Source: CAZBWW01 sp964496005 (GTDB lineage: Bacteria; Patescibacteriota; WWE3; UBA101185; UBA10185). From it: a stretch of 40,206 nucleotides of DNA. Of the stretch, positions 8,276 to 15,835 are shown one piece after another. The notes under the pieces are model-generated. The model ran no database searches and had not been told where the DNA came from. It saw nothing but the letters and a program-made list of their open reading frames with translations. The position numbers and the translations under genes are program-made. Within the stretch, counting starts at the first letter, position 1. Every line of letters starts with the position of its first letter. The stretch is from the NCBI GenBank assembly GCA_964496005.1, contig CAZBWW010000007.1, positions 1-40,206 on the forward strand. Reading direction: 5' to 3'.

Positions 8276-8638
8276 GTATAATGTAGTATTATTAAATTAT
8301 GCTATTTGTAATGGTTAAAAATTTTAAGGAGGTGTTAATATGTTAGGTTTAAATAAAGTATATGCGCAGGTTGCAACAAATGTTATTGATAATCCCCTCG
8401 GTGATAGATTTATGAACTTAGCAGATGTTTTTGGTTTAGCTACTAACTTGGTTATAGGTGCTGGAATAGCTTTAACTGTAATATTTTTAGTTGTTGGTGG
8501 TATAAGGTACATTGCCTCACAAGGCGATCCTAAAGCTACTGATGCTGCACGAGGAGCGTTAACAAATGCGGTTATTGGTTTTGTGGTAGTCATAGCAGCC
8601 TTCACAATTAAAATAGTAGTGGGCGGTGTGTTGAATAC
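8276..8638 (+). repeat. tandem duplication, copy A (promoter, RBS and pilin core)
   Basis: Collinear without gaps with 8819-9181 at an offset of 543 nt. The leader 8276-8339 differs at about 3 positions and the first 26 coding bases are identical. Bases 8366-8417 are heavily diverged, including at silent sites, and 8418-8638 (221 bp) is identical to 8961-9181 as far as I can read. Confidence 0.9.
8277..8334 (+). promoter_or_regulatory. -10 box and strong Shine-Dalgarno of pilin copy A
   Basis: TATAAT at 8277-8282 with no good -35. AAGGAGGTG at 8326-8334, 5 nt before the ATG at 8340, is one of the strongest ribosome binding sites in the window and suggests high expression. Confidence 0.55.
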
Positions 8639-8681
8639 AGGCGCAGGAGAAGTCGGTGTTAACGAAGTAGTTCCTTTCTAA
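8340..8681 (+). CDS. VirB2/TrbC-like pilin-type membrane protein, copy A
   Basis: 113 aa: a short polar N-terminus (1-30), helix 1 (~33-54), a loop with YIASQGDPKATDAARG (~57-72), helix 2 (~73-96), and a short tail ending VVPF. Two helices around a small polar loop are the hallmark of VirB2/TrbC conjugative pilins, and T4SS genes follow. The N-terminus (MLGLNKVYAQ) looks like the end of a cleaved signal peptide (YA|Q) without its hydrophobic core. In-frame stops and the perfect Shine-Dalgarno rule out a longer start. Duplicated 543 bp downstream. Major pilin subunit is my inference; a conserved membrane pore subunit is the alternative. Confidence 0.75.
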   Translation: MLGLNKVYAQVATNVIDNPLGDRFMNLADVFGLATNLVIGAGIALTVIFLVVGGIRYIASQGDPKATDAARGALTNAVIGFVVVIAAFTIKIVVGGVLNTGAGEVGVNEVVPF

Positions 8682-8818
8682 CTTGGGCTGTAGGGAACCA
8701 GATAAAAATATCTAGAACGGTTGTTTGCTTTATCTTGTGTCTGTACCCCGTTTGATCTCCTTTTTCCATCTTCTATCGATAATGTTTAACCGTATTTATG
8801 AATAGACTTTAATATGTT

Positions 8819-9181
8819 GTATAGTGTAGTATTATTAAATTATGCTGTTTGTAATAGTTAAAAATTTTAAGGAGGTGTTAATATGTTAGGTTTAAATAAA
8901 GTATATGCTCAAGTGGAAACGAACGTTATTCCTAATCCGCTCGGCACAAGGTTTGAAACTTTAGCAGATGTTTTTGGTTTAGCTACTAACTTGGTTATAG
9001 GTGCTGGAATAGCTTTAACTGTAATATTTTTAGTTGTTGGTGGTATAAGGTACATTGCCTCACAAGGCGATCCTAAAGCTACTGATGCTGCACGAGGAGC
9101 GTTAACAAATGCGGTTATTGGTTTTGTGGTAGTCATAGCAGCCTTCACAATTAAAATAGTAGTGGGCGGTGTGTTGAATAC
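8819..9181 (+). repeat. tandem duplication, copy B (promoter, RBS and pilin core)
   Basis: Partner of 8276-8638. The -10 box is altered to TATAGT and the Shine-Dalgarno is kept (8869-8877). The coding segment 8909-8960 is diverged and 8961-9181 is identical to copy A. Confidence 0.9.
8820..8877 (+). promoter_or_regulatory. duplicated leader of pilin copy B (weakened -10, intact Shine-Dalgarno)
   Basis: TATAGT at 8820-8825 aligns with TATAAT of copy A. AAGGAGGTG at 8869-8877 is unchanged. If both are active, copy B would be transcribed less from its own promoter, or mainly by read-through. Confidence 0.45.
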
Positions 9182-9224
9182 CGATGCCGGTAATGTTGGG
9201 GTTGATCAGGTTGTTCCTTTTTAG
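8883..9224 (+). CDS. VirB2/TrbC-like pilin-type membrane protein, copy B
   Basis: 113 aa, the same length as copy A. Residues 1-9 and the whole helix-loop-helix core (27-99) are the same, while residues 11-26 and the last 14 residues differ (for example VETNVIPNPLGTRFET against VATNVIDNPLGDRFMN, and TDAGNVGVDQ against TGAGEVGVNE). If the loop is cytoplasmic, as in TrbC/VirB2, both variable ends face outside, so the two copies would differ mainly on the exposed surface of a fibre. Same strong ribosome binding site. Function as a second pilin isoform is inferred. Confidence 0.75.
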   Translation: MLGLNKVYAQVETNVIPNPLGTRFETLADVFGLATNLVIGAGIALTVIFLVVGGIRYIASQGDPKATDAARGALTNAVIGFVVVIAAFTIKIVVGGVLNTDAGNVGVDQVVPF

Positions 9225-9310
9225 TTGAAATAAGTAACCTGACATATCACCGATCCATATTTTTTGTGGCTTGATTAGGGTTTTTGAAAACCTACGGTTA
9301 AATTAATTTA

Positions 9311-9640
9311 ATGCCATTTGATATACTACAAAATCTAATGCCAGCTAATCCGGACACAACTGGTAGGTTTTCCACTGTCGCTGATGTGTTAGGCCTAGCG
9401 TTAAACCTAACCATAGGCATCGGTATTGCCTTATCGGTGATCTTTTTTGCTATCGGAGGTATAAAAATGATGGCTGCCAGATATACCGAAGACCCACGTG
9501 AAACCGGTAAGGCTAAAAAAGCACTTATGTACAGTGTTGTTGCGTTCGTATTAACAATTTCGGCTCTCACAATTAGGTATATAATTTTGGCGTCGATTCT
9601 TGGTGCGCAGGGAGGTGTGCTAAATGTTGTTCCGTTATAG
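9311..9640 (+). CDS. VirB2/TrbC-like pilin-type membrane protein, third small paralogue
   Basis: 109 aa. The same plan as the duplicated pilins: N-terminal ~28 polar residues with a related DVLGLALNLTIGIGIALSVIFF helix 1, a loop MMAARYTEDPRETGKAKKAL, helix 2, and a C-terminus ending VVPL. The loop keeps the DP and a small/basic pattern but is longer. TAAATT at 9299-9304 lies 6 nt before the ATG; it may be a weak leaderless promoter, or translation may be coupled to upstream transcription. The stop overlaps the next gene by 17 nt, indicating an operon. Role as a minor pilin is inferred. Confidence 0.7.
   Translation: MPFDILQNLMPANPDTTGRFSTVADVLGLALNLTIGIGIALSVIFFAIGGIKMMAARYTEDPRETGKAKKALMYSVVAFVLTISALTIRYIILASILGAQGGVLNVVPL
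9609..9617 (+). promoter_or_regulatory. strong Shine-Dalgarno inside the preceding gene
   Basis: AGGGAGGTG lies 6 nt before the ATG at 9624 and sets that start, although the ribosome binding site is within the last codons of the third small pilin. Confidence 0.6.
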
Positions 9641-10121
9641 TTTTTTAAAGAAATTAAATTTTGTCTTTGTACTTGTTGTGTTTTTTATGTTGTTCTTTGT
9701 TATGTCAGAACCAACATACGCCGCGGTTAATTGTGATGTTGATTATTCTAGCGACACCGACCCACCAATGCCGGTTCAAATTTTATGTCCTGCAATTAAA
9801 GTTATTAACTATGCAATTGTCATTGTAGGTGCAGTCTTTACTGTTATGGTTGTATTTACCGGCTACAGGTACTATACCTCGTTTGGGGATCCTAAAGGGT
9901 TAGAAGGTGCAAAAAGTTCGTTTGTACACGCTGTGTTGGGATTGGTTATTGTAGTTGGCTCATTTACAACAATGGTTTTGCTTGTAAATATTTTAGGGTT
10001 GGCTCCATCGACAGCAAACCCTGTGGAAGGTGCGTGGAACGGGATATGTAACTTATTAATGTGCAGTTCGCCGGCTAATCCAATTGTTGATATGGGAAGT
10101 TTGTGTGAGTGTGTTCTTTAA
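9624..10121 (+). CDS. VirB2/TrbC-like protein with signal peptide and Cys-containing tail
   Basis: 165 aa. A long signal peptide (1-~33, TYA|AVN), a short Cys-containing head (CDVDYSS...ILCPAIK), helix 1 (~61-80), a loop YYTSFGDPKGLEGAKSS, helix 2 (~98-120), and a ~45-aa tail with four cysteines (ICNLLMCSSP, LCECVL). The GDP loop and helix pair place it in the same family as its four neighbours. Its extra cysteines suggest disulfide-stabilised ends outside the cell. Last gene of the rightward pilin group; overlaps the preceding gene by 17 nt. Minor pilin or pore subunit inferred. Confidence 0.7.
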   Translation: MLFRYSFLKKLNFVFVLVVFFMLFFVMSEPTYAAVNCDVDYSSDTDPPMPVQILCPAIKVINYAIVIVGAVFTVMVVFTGYRYYTSFGDPKGLEGAKSSFVHAVLGLVIVVGSFTTMVLLVNILGLAPSTANPVEGAWNGICNLLMCSSPANPIVDMGSLCECVL

Positions 10122-10185
10122 AGTAATACTACCGCACTAACTAAACACACAAGTTCCGCTTTTAGCCAAATTATCAAAAAATATA

Positions 10186-10722
10186 TCAATACGGCGGTAT
10201 CATCTCACTAGTATCGGGTGGCTCGTTAAAATAAGTGTAAATAACCGGCTCAGCCAAACTATTACTGCCGGATTTGCTTTTTATATCAGAAATTGTAAGT
10301 GTATACGAAGTACTTGGTTCCCAACCAGTATCGGCAGGAGTCAAACTCACCCTGTTTGCATATTTTTCATTGTAAAGTACTTTCAGTTCTATATAAGGGT
10401 CTGTGCTAAACCTAACACTTTCCGGATCAACCGGCTCAGAAAACTCAAACACAATAGTCGCATAATTATCAAGTGTACTTCTTAATCCACTTGGTGGAAT
10501 TGCTGTTATAAATTTAAGTGTTCCGGTACTAGGTTGCGCACTTGGATTTTCAGGTCTGGTTACTGGAGTCTGTACGTTAGGTAACCGTACCTGACCGGTG
10601 TCTACAACTAAAAAAATAAGTATAGCAATACCTGCCAATAAAATTAACGCGCCTCTATTGCTTGTAAGGTTTTTTAGAAATTCTTTTGTATTTTGAATTA
10701 ATCTTTTTATAGCCGTTAGCAT
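10186..10722 (-). CDS. membrane-anchored protein with bacterial Ig-like (Big_5/SbsA-type) domain
   Basis: 178 aa from the ATG at 10722. A basic N-terminus, one transmembrane helix (~25-44), a Pro-rich linker (PVTRPENPSAQPSTG), then an extracellular ~110-aa beta domain with the pattern IPPSGLRSTLDNYATIVFEFSEPVDPESVRF...SLTPADTGWEPSTSYTLTISD, as in Ig-like domains of surface proteins. The ATG overlaps the upstream gene's stop by 7 nt (ATGCTAA), which favours this start over one 33 nt upstream and shows translational coupling to the 1178-aa gene. It probably works with that protein at the surface of the T4SS; no enzymatic residues seen. Confidence 0.7.
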   Translation of the reverse strand: MLTAIKRLIQNTKEFLKNLTSNRGALILLAGIAILIFLVVDTGQVRLPNVQTPVTRPENPSAQPSTGTLKFITAIPPSGLRSTLDNYATIVFEFSEPVDPESVRFSTDPYIELKVLYNEKYANRVSLTPADTGWEPSTSYTLTISDIKSKSGSNSLAEPVIYTYFNEPPDTSEMIPPY

Positions 10723-13700
10723 GATAATATCGACTCCGGTTTTAGAATTTGCCACACACCGCTACCTATTTCAGAAACTGCAACTTCGACATGCACGTGC
10801 TCATCATAAATACTAGCCGTGCTCATACCTCCAACACATGCCCCAGGGTCTAAAACCTCACCTACTGGTAGTGAATCAGGTAAATGTAGGTATAGTAACG
10901 CAAACTCATGACTACTGCTACTTCCCCTAAAGAATGCGAACGCGCCTATGTCCTCCTCTCCTTCCCAAAAATCCGAATTTGAAATCGTCCACTCTGTCAC
11001 TGTGTTCCCTTCATATATAATCTCCGGCAAATATAACAACTCAGTACCATCGGCATCTGGGTTTAAATCCAACGCAAAACCAAAATATGGCTGTCTGTAT
11101 ACAGGGCTTATTGGCGGATTAGAACCTAAAGTTCTGCTATAACAAACATTCATATTGGGAGAACCTTCTGTACTTGGTGCTTTTGCGCGACCAGAACTAG
11201 CACTGCTTGTAAAAAAGTAGCTTGGAATTTCAAACGTACAGCTACCGCTTGCGGGCCAGTATGAATTTACACCGTGATAACCACCATCCTCAGGCAAATC
11301 AGTGTTCTTATTATCTTGGTATGAATAAGCTGTCACAGAAAAAGTATTTGCAGACAACGGGCATTGTATACCAGGCGAAGTAGCACCCTCACATATTTCC
11401 AGGCCACCTCCGGTACCACCTCCCGCAGAACCACCGCTTCCACCCCCACCACCACGCCCACTTACAGACGGATTAGAAGATGATGTTCCCCCCGTAATTG
11501 TCATAAACAACAGTATAACTATTAGATTAGTACCAATTAGAATAAGTATTATGTATAATGTTATTTTCCCAACTGTGTGCAGTGTACTCGAAACTGAATG
11601 TGCTATACCTTGAGGTATGCCTTTAACAAGCTCTGCCAGCTCACCGAAACGCAACCTGACAACAGCGTTAAATATTTTTGATGCGACATCAATTGTTTTT
11701 TGTACGATCCATCTGATAATTACTTCTACTACTTTTGCTACAACAGTTTCGAGAAAGCCCGTAGCAATACCTAAAAGTTTAAATACATCCGCGATACGGG
11801 CTATGATGAAATCGACCGCCTTCTGTACCGCAATTTTAACAGAACCCCCTAACAGTTTTGCTTTAATCATTTCTTCCATGTAATGTTTTGGTCTTAATAT
11901 CACACCGATACGAGACATAAACACTTTAGATTGGAGTTCGTTCGCCCTAACTAACGCCCGCTGAAACAAACCGACATATTTTTTGGTCATTCCAACATGC
12001 CCCTCGGATAAAAGGTTGTGAATATTAACTCGATATTCGTTTAGGGAACGTGCAAAAGCAACCATAAATTCCGGAGATTCTAGCTGTTGTTGTGTTACAC
12101 CAAATAAATGTCCGTTCTTAGAAAGCCATACTTTTAACCTTTTATAGTCGCGTATCATGCCATTTAGCTTTTTTACATCTTCAGAATCTCCAAGCTTAAA
12201 GTCCATGATTTGGGCCAGTTTTTCCTTAAAAAGATCGGGATCAGTTATACTGAAAAGTTCGTCTATAAGAGCATAGTTGGCGGGGGTTTTTGATGAAGCA
12301 TTTATTTTAGTAAGAATATTCTGAGTAAAATTAAAGTGCCCACCTCCAAATACCTTAGCGTTAACTGCGTATGCATTCGGTCCACCGGCATTTACCGTAA
12401 AATTTAACCCAAACCAGTTTCCAAACATTCTTCCAGGATTTCCATTATTGTCTGACAGTGATATTTTCCAGAGTGCGAAATCTTTTCCGTTTCGGAAATC
12501 GATATGATCCTCGTCAATCTTTAAACCAAAGTAATGTACACTCTTCAGCGCTTTATTTACCCAATACCCCGGGGTTAAGACCTTAACCGAATTTGTCACT
12601 CGGGTCCAAACTAGCCCGTTCAACCACGCGTTCTTTGCAGAATAGAAAACGTAATCTCTTGATTCTTCTCCGTATCGGTCACCCTCTAGCCTTGGCAAAA
12701 TACTGAAAAAAACCCCTCCTTTAGCTGTAACCCTAGATAAAGCGGTGCGTGTTTCTGTATCGTGTGTAAATTGCTCCTGCATGTAACGTAGTAGTCTTCT
12801 TTTGTAACCCGCTCTTAGCAGATCTCCCTCAACTAGCGCAACACCAGTTGCGCCGCCTGATTGTATAGTGGATAACCGCGTCGATAACCCAATAGCACCG
12901 TCTCTACCTAAACTACTTACATAATCCGTAACGTCCGCTATTGATCCGAGCTCATTTTGAAGCGTCTCCCAGGAACCCCCCGGACCGGAAAAACCAGATA
13001 ATAAATTGCTTACAGCTGCCCTATCCGCGTCAGTCATGTAAGATAAAAGATCGTTAAGCAACTCCGGATCGGTAGATTCAACGTGCGTTTTTAACGCGTT
13101 TAGTTTACTTGCGAGCTCCTGTTGTGCCTTTGCCTTTCTAGAAATAGAAACAACTTGACCAGAGGCTAAAACGTGTTCTGTGGAACCCGAAAAAGTCGTC
13201 TTTACTGCTTCTAATGCCTTATTGGTCTTATCTAATAAATCTCCAGTGGTTGAAATGTGATCTAGTACGGCTGCTTGTGCCTGGAACGATAAGATTTGGT
13301 CAACATGTCGGCGTGCTTCAACAATATTTGTAGTACCAGATGCGGCTACTAAATTAGCTATATTACCCCTATGCCTTTGAACTGCAATCTGATGCGGACT
13401 GAGCACATTGCTAGGTGTATAATTATAGTTACTGGCGCTTTGTTTTATTGCAGATACCCCTTTGTTATAAACAGTCGGAATACGCCCGAGCTTATTCAAA
13501 TCATTTGACAGTGTTTTTACACCTGTCTCCAGCATCGAGTCATAAGCCCTTTCTCTATTAACTCTGACTGGCAAGGCCGCTTGTAGATTAAGTATTTCGG
13601 TTTTCAACCCATAATAAAGGGGATGGTCTAAACTATAAGGATTTCCGGTAATAGGTCTTGGTAACACATCGGCTTTTGAAATGCGGGTTTCCATAGCCCT

Positions 13701-14252
13701 AGCCGAAGCTTGACCAAAAGCGACAGCAAAAGTAGAACCAGCTATACCCTCCAGTACCCTGTTATCCAAACCGACATTGTCGCTAAGTACATGATCCCAC
13801 AAGGCGCGCCGATCCCTCATTCTTAATTCTGAAATCGATGCGAGATTCTTAAAATTCCCCCATGTAAGGTCTTTGAATGCTTTTTTTGGATCAATTATAA
13901 AACCACCAAAATCTACACTTGCACCAACGGATGCCGGCATTGCATCAAAGACATTTTCATCTCCTGCTGCCTGATTTTCAACATCCTGCGGCGAAAGTTT
14001 TTTTTCACCAAAATCTGTCAATTTTAAAGATTGTTTAAAATCGTATTTATATCTTTCCCATACCCACTTAGGCGCGTTTAGCCTATTTAGATCCATTTCT
14101 GCTTCTGTGGCAAAAGCAGCCATATCAAACCAATCTATTTCAGGCACTCCACCCGGTACCGGTTGTTTTGGCGCACCCCAACCACTTGGAGGTGTTCGCA
14201 ACGGTCTTTCACCTGGGTATTTTCCTGGATAAAATGGATTTGTAAGAGCCAT
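10716..14252 (-). CDS. large T4SS-associated membrane protein with C-terminal M23/LytM-like domain
   Basis: 1178 aa. Residues 1-~800 are soluble and mostly helical, unlike any family I recognise. Residues ~800-890 are amphipathic or semi-hydrophobic. One clear transmembrane helix lies at 897-920, then a Gly/Ser linker (932-950) and a Cys-containing ectodomain. The last ~125 residues follow the LytM/M23 peptidase layout: FALDLNPD (~1059-1066), YLHLPDSLPVGEVLDPG (from 1121) and HVHVEV (1152-1157). The HxH is intact, but the first-motif His expected before D1062 is missing (Gly/Tyr nearby), so the site may be degenerate. Position between the pilins and VirB6 suggests a wall-crossing or scaffold component, functionally like VirB1/PrgK-type hydrolases. 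No signal peptide. Inference on role; topology assignment moderate. Confidence 0.6.
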   Translation of the reverse strand: MALTNPFYPGKYPGERPLRTPPSGWGAPKQPVPGGVPEIDWFDMAAFATEAEMDLNRLNAPKWVWERYKYDFKQSLKLTDFGEKKLSPQDVENQAAGDENVFDAMPASVGASVDFGGFIIDPKKAFKDLTWGNFKNLASISELRMRDRRALWDHVLSDNVGLDNRVLEGIAGSTFAVAFGQASARAMETRISKADVLPRPITGNPYSLDHPLYYGLKTEILNLQAALPVRVNRERAYDSMLETGVKTLSNDLNKLGRIPTVYNKGVSAIKQSASNYNYTPSNVLSPHQIAVQRHRGNIANLVAASGTTNIVEARRHVDQILSFQAQAAVLDHISTTGDLLDKTNKALEAVKTTFSGSTEHVLASGQVVSISRKAKAQQELASKLNALKTHVESTDPELLNDLLSYMTDADRAAVSNLLSGFSGPGGSWETLQNELGSIADVTDYVSSLGRDGAIGLSTRLSTIQSGGATGVALVEGDLLRAGYKRRLLRYMQEQFTHDTETRTALSRVTAKGGVFFSILPRLEGDRYGEESRDYVFYSAKNAWLNGLVWTRVTNSVKVLTPGYWVNKALKSVHYFGLKIDEDHIDFRNGKDFALWKISLSDNNGNPGRMFGNWFGLNFTVNAGGPNAYAVNAKVFGGGHFNFTQNILTKINASSKTPANYALIDELFSITDPDLFKEKLAQIMDFKLGDSEDVKKLNGMIRDYKRLKVWLSKNGHLFGVTQQQLESPEFMVAFARSLNEYRVNIHNLLSEGHVGMTKKYVGLFQRALVRANELQSKVFMSRIGVILRPKHYMEEMIKAKLLGGSVKIAVQKAVDFIIARIADVFKLLGIATGFLETVVAKVVEVIIRWIVQKTIDVASKIFNAVVRLRFGELAELVKGIPQGIAHSVSSTLHTVGKITLYIILILIGTNLIVILLFMTITGGTSSSNPSVSGRGGGGGSGGSAGGGTGGGLEICEGATSPGIQCPLSANTFSVTAYSYQDNKNTDLPEDGGYHGVNSYWPASGSCTFEIPSYFFTSSASSGRAKAPSTEGSPNMNVCYSRTLGSNPPISPVYRQPYFGFALDLNPDADGTELLYLPEIIYEGNTVTEWTISNSDFWEGEEDIGAFAFFRGSSSSHEFALLYLHLPDSLPVGEVLDPGACVGGMSTASIYDEHVHVEVAVSEIGSGVWQILKPESILSC

Positions 14253-14281
14253 TGACTTATTTTATAATAAAATGTGATAAA
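14252..14281 (+). promoter_or_regulatory. promoter of the virB6-prgI-virB4 unit
   Basis: TTGACT (14252-14257), an 18-nt spacer and GATAAA (14276-14281). ATG of the VirB6-like gene at 14295. The -35 overlaps the start codon of the divergent 1178-aa gene. Confidence 0.45.
14259..14264 (-). promoter_or_regulatory. -10 box of predicted leaderless promoter for the 1178-aa gene
   Basis: Minus-strand TAAAAT with 6 nt to the ATG at 14252; the overlapping TATAAA at 14261-14266 has 8 nt. It is interleaved with the divergent promoter, so the two units may compete or be co-controlled. Confidence 0.4.
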
Positions 14282-14294
14282 ATTCTTGTAGTAT

Positions 14295-15665
14295 ATGAGC
14301 AATCATTTTAAATTAAAAACTTTCTCTCTGTCGTTAGTGCTTCTATTGCTTGTGGTTACGTCTTTTAAATCCCCCGACAAAGTTTGTGCAATTGAGCCAA
14401 ACGAGATATGCAATCCCCCCGAGGGTTTTTTTGAAAAAATTAGGACAGCGTTTGAAGATATTGATATACGAAGAACGGTAGTAAATATGATTAATTCCTC
14501 GATTATGGACCCAGCGTCAACAGCTATTTCGGGGGGATCCCCAGGGGATATGTTCGGTTGCCTATCTTATATCCGCGCCAATATTAACGATCCTAGAATT
14601 GTTGATAAACTTTCGTGGATCCCCCCTGATTGCCACACATATGATCCTGCTTTCTGTGAGGGGCTGGATGTTACATATCAAGAGGCTGACACACAGTTAC
14701 CAGCGGGGGAGTGGATAAAAGCAATGAGAGATACTAGATCGGCAGGTAGTCTGATAGGCATGGGAAATTTTTTAGAGAAGGCTGCCAATGAGCCGCCCCC
14801 TGCTAATCTTGCGTACTATGCAAACAGGCAAGTTGAGAAATTACCCGTTGTAGGAACGGCAATGGCAGCGGGGGGCGTAACTGCGTATTCGGGTCCAATG
14901 CTTAACGCTGTTTACGAATTTTGGGAGATGTTTCGAAATGCGGCTTATGCGATCATGGCAGTAGTGATGATTGTTGTGGGTATGATGATAATGACAAGGA
15001 AAAAACTTAACCCGCAAGCAGTGGTAACGGTTCAGTACGCCATTCCGAGAATTGCAATCGCTTTAGTATTAATAACATTCAGCTACCCAATCGGTGCCAC
15101 ACTAGCAAGCATCGCTTTCGCTTTATCTAACAGCGTAGAAGGTATAGTATACAGTTTACTTGCACCGGAGACTTTTGATATTGGAACTGCGGGCTTTTCA
15201 ATACTTATTGGCGGCTTTATGCTTAACACACTTTCCACAGGCGGTTTTAACATTGTTGTTATATTTGTCGTAATACTCATTTGTATAATTTTATGGATAT
15301 TGGCAATGTTTAAATTTGTAATGTTATATTTTAAAATGCTAATAAATATTATAGGGGCACCTTTAATATTTGCGTACGGCGCTGTCCCGGGTAAAGAAGA
15401 TCAAACGATAAACTGGTTTAAAAAAATGATTTCCTGCCTGCTTGGTATGGCTTCCATTTATCTTGTTTTCATCCTAACGAGATTAATTGCTATAAATGTT
15501 CTCCTGCTTTCAACAGTAGACGCTGATTACTTTGTTGTTGCTGCATTTATGGGGCACTTTTTAGTCGCATTTATCGTAATGTACGGCTACAACCTAGCCA
15601 GAAAAATGCCCAGTAAAGTAGATGAGGCAATAATGGGACCAAAGAAACCAGGCGGTAAAAGATAA
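14295..15665 (+). CDS. VirB6/TrbL-like polytopic T4SS membrane protein
   Basis: 456 aa. Signal peptide 1-~32, an extracellular region ~33-215 with several Cys (CNPPEG, GCLSYIR, DCHTYDPAFC), then about six transmembrane segments from 215 to 440. The dense hydrophobic block with FKFVMLYFKMLINIIGAPLIFAYG followed by a W-F/K-K cytoplasmic turn is typical of VirB6/TrbL-type inner-membrane channel proteins in monoderm and CPR T4SS loci. It precedes PrgI and VirB4, the usual order. It would form part of the translocation pore. Assignment by topology and context, not by a diagnostic motif. The 146-nt gap to the next gene holds only that gene's -10 box. Confidence 0.7.
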   Translation: MSNHFKLKTFSLSLVLLLLVVTSFKSPDKVCAIEPNEICNPPEGFFEKIRTAFEDIDIRRTVVNMINSSIMDPASTAISGGSPGDMFGCLSYIRANINDPRIVDKLSWIPPDCHTYDPAFCEGLDVTYQEADTQLPAGEWIKAMRDTRSAGSLIGMGNFLEKAANEPPPANLAYYANRQVEKLPVVGTAMAAGGVTAYSGPMLNAVYEFWEMFRNAAYAIMAVVMIVVGMMIMTRKKLNPQAVVTVQYAIPRIAIALVLITFSYPIGATLASIAFALSNSVEGIVYSLLAPETFDIGTAGFSILIGGFMLNTLSTGGFNIVVIFVVILICIILWILAMFKFVMLYFKMLINIIGAPLIFAYGAVPGKEDQTINWFKKMISCLLGMASIYLVFILTRLIAINVLLLSTVDADYFVVAAFMGHFLVAFIVMYGYNLARKMPSKVDEAIMGPKKPGGKR

Positions 15666-15814
15666 AAACCTCCCTTCTAAAACCAATTTCTATGATTTCT
15701 AACTAATAAAATCTTCGTTCGACCGAATCTTTTGTGGTACACCGCTCTGCGCTGCATTACTATTCTTACCATTAACGCCCACGCCAACTTAGTGCAGTAA
15801 ACCAGCCTTACTTG

Positions 15815-15820
15815 TATAAT
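15815..15820 (+). promoter_or_regulatory. -10 box before the PrgI-family gene
   Basis: TATAAT 15 nt before the ATG at 15836; no clear -35. It overlaps a possible TTG start at 15812, which argues against that start. Confidence 0.35.
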
Positions 15821-15835
15821 GAACTCCATAAAGCT

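Noticed and set aside
8696..8725. Small hairpin (AGATA/TATCT with flanking AACC/GGTT) after pilin copy A
   Set aside because: Short AT-rich stem without a clean T-run; too weak to call a terminator.
8324..9570. Three leftward reading frames antisense to the pilin genes (8324-8605, 8909-9148, 9298-9570) with similar proteins
   Set aside because: They resemble each other only because the pilin genes opposite are paralogous. Their compositions (Pro/Thr/Lys/Ala) are typical of mirror frames, and the sense frames have strong ribosome binding sites.
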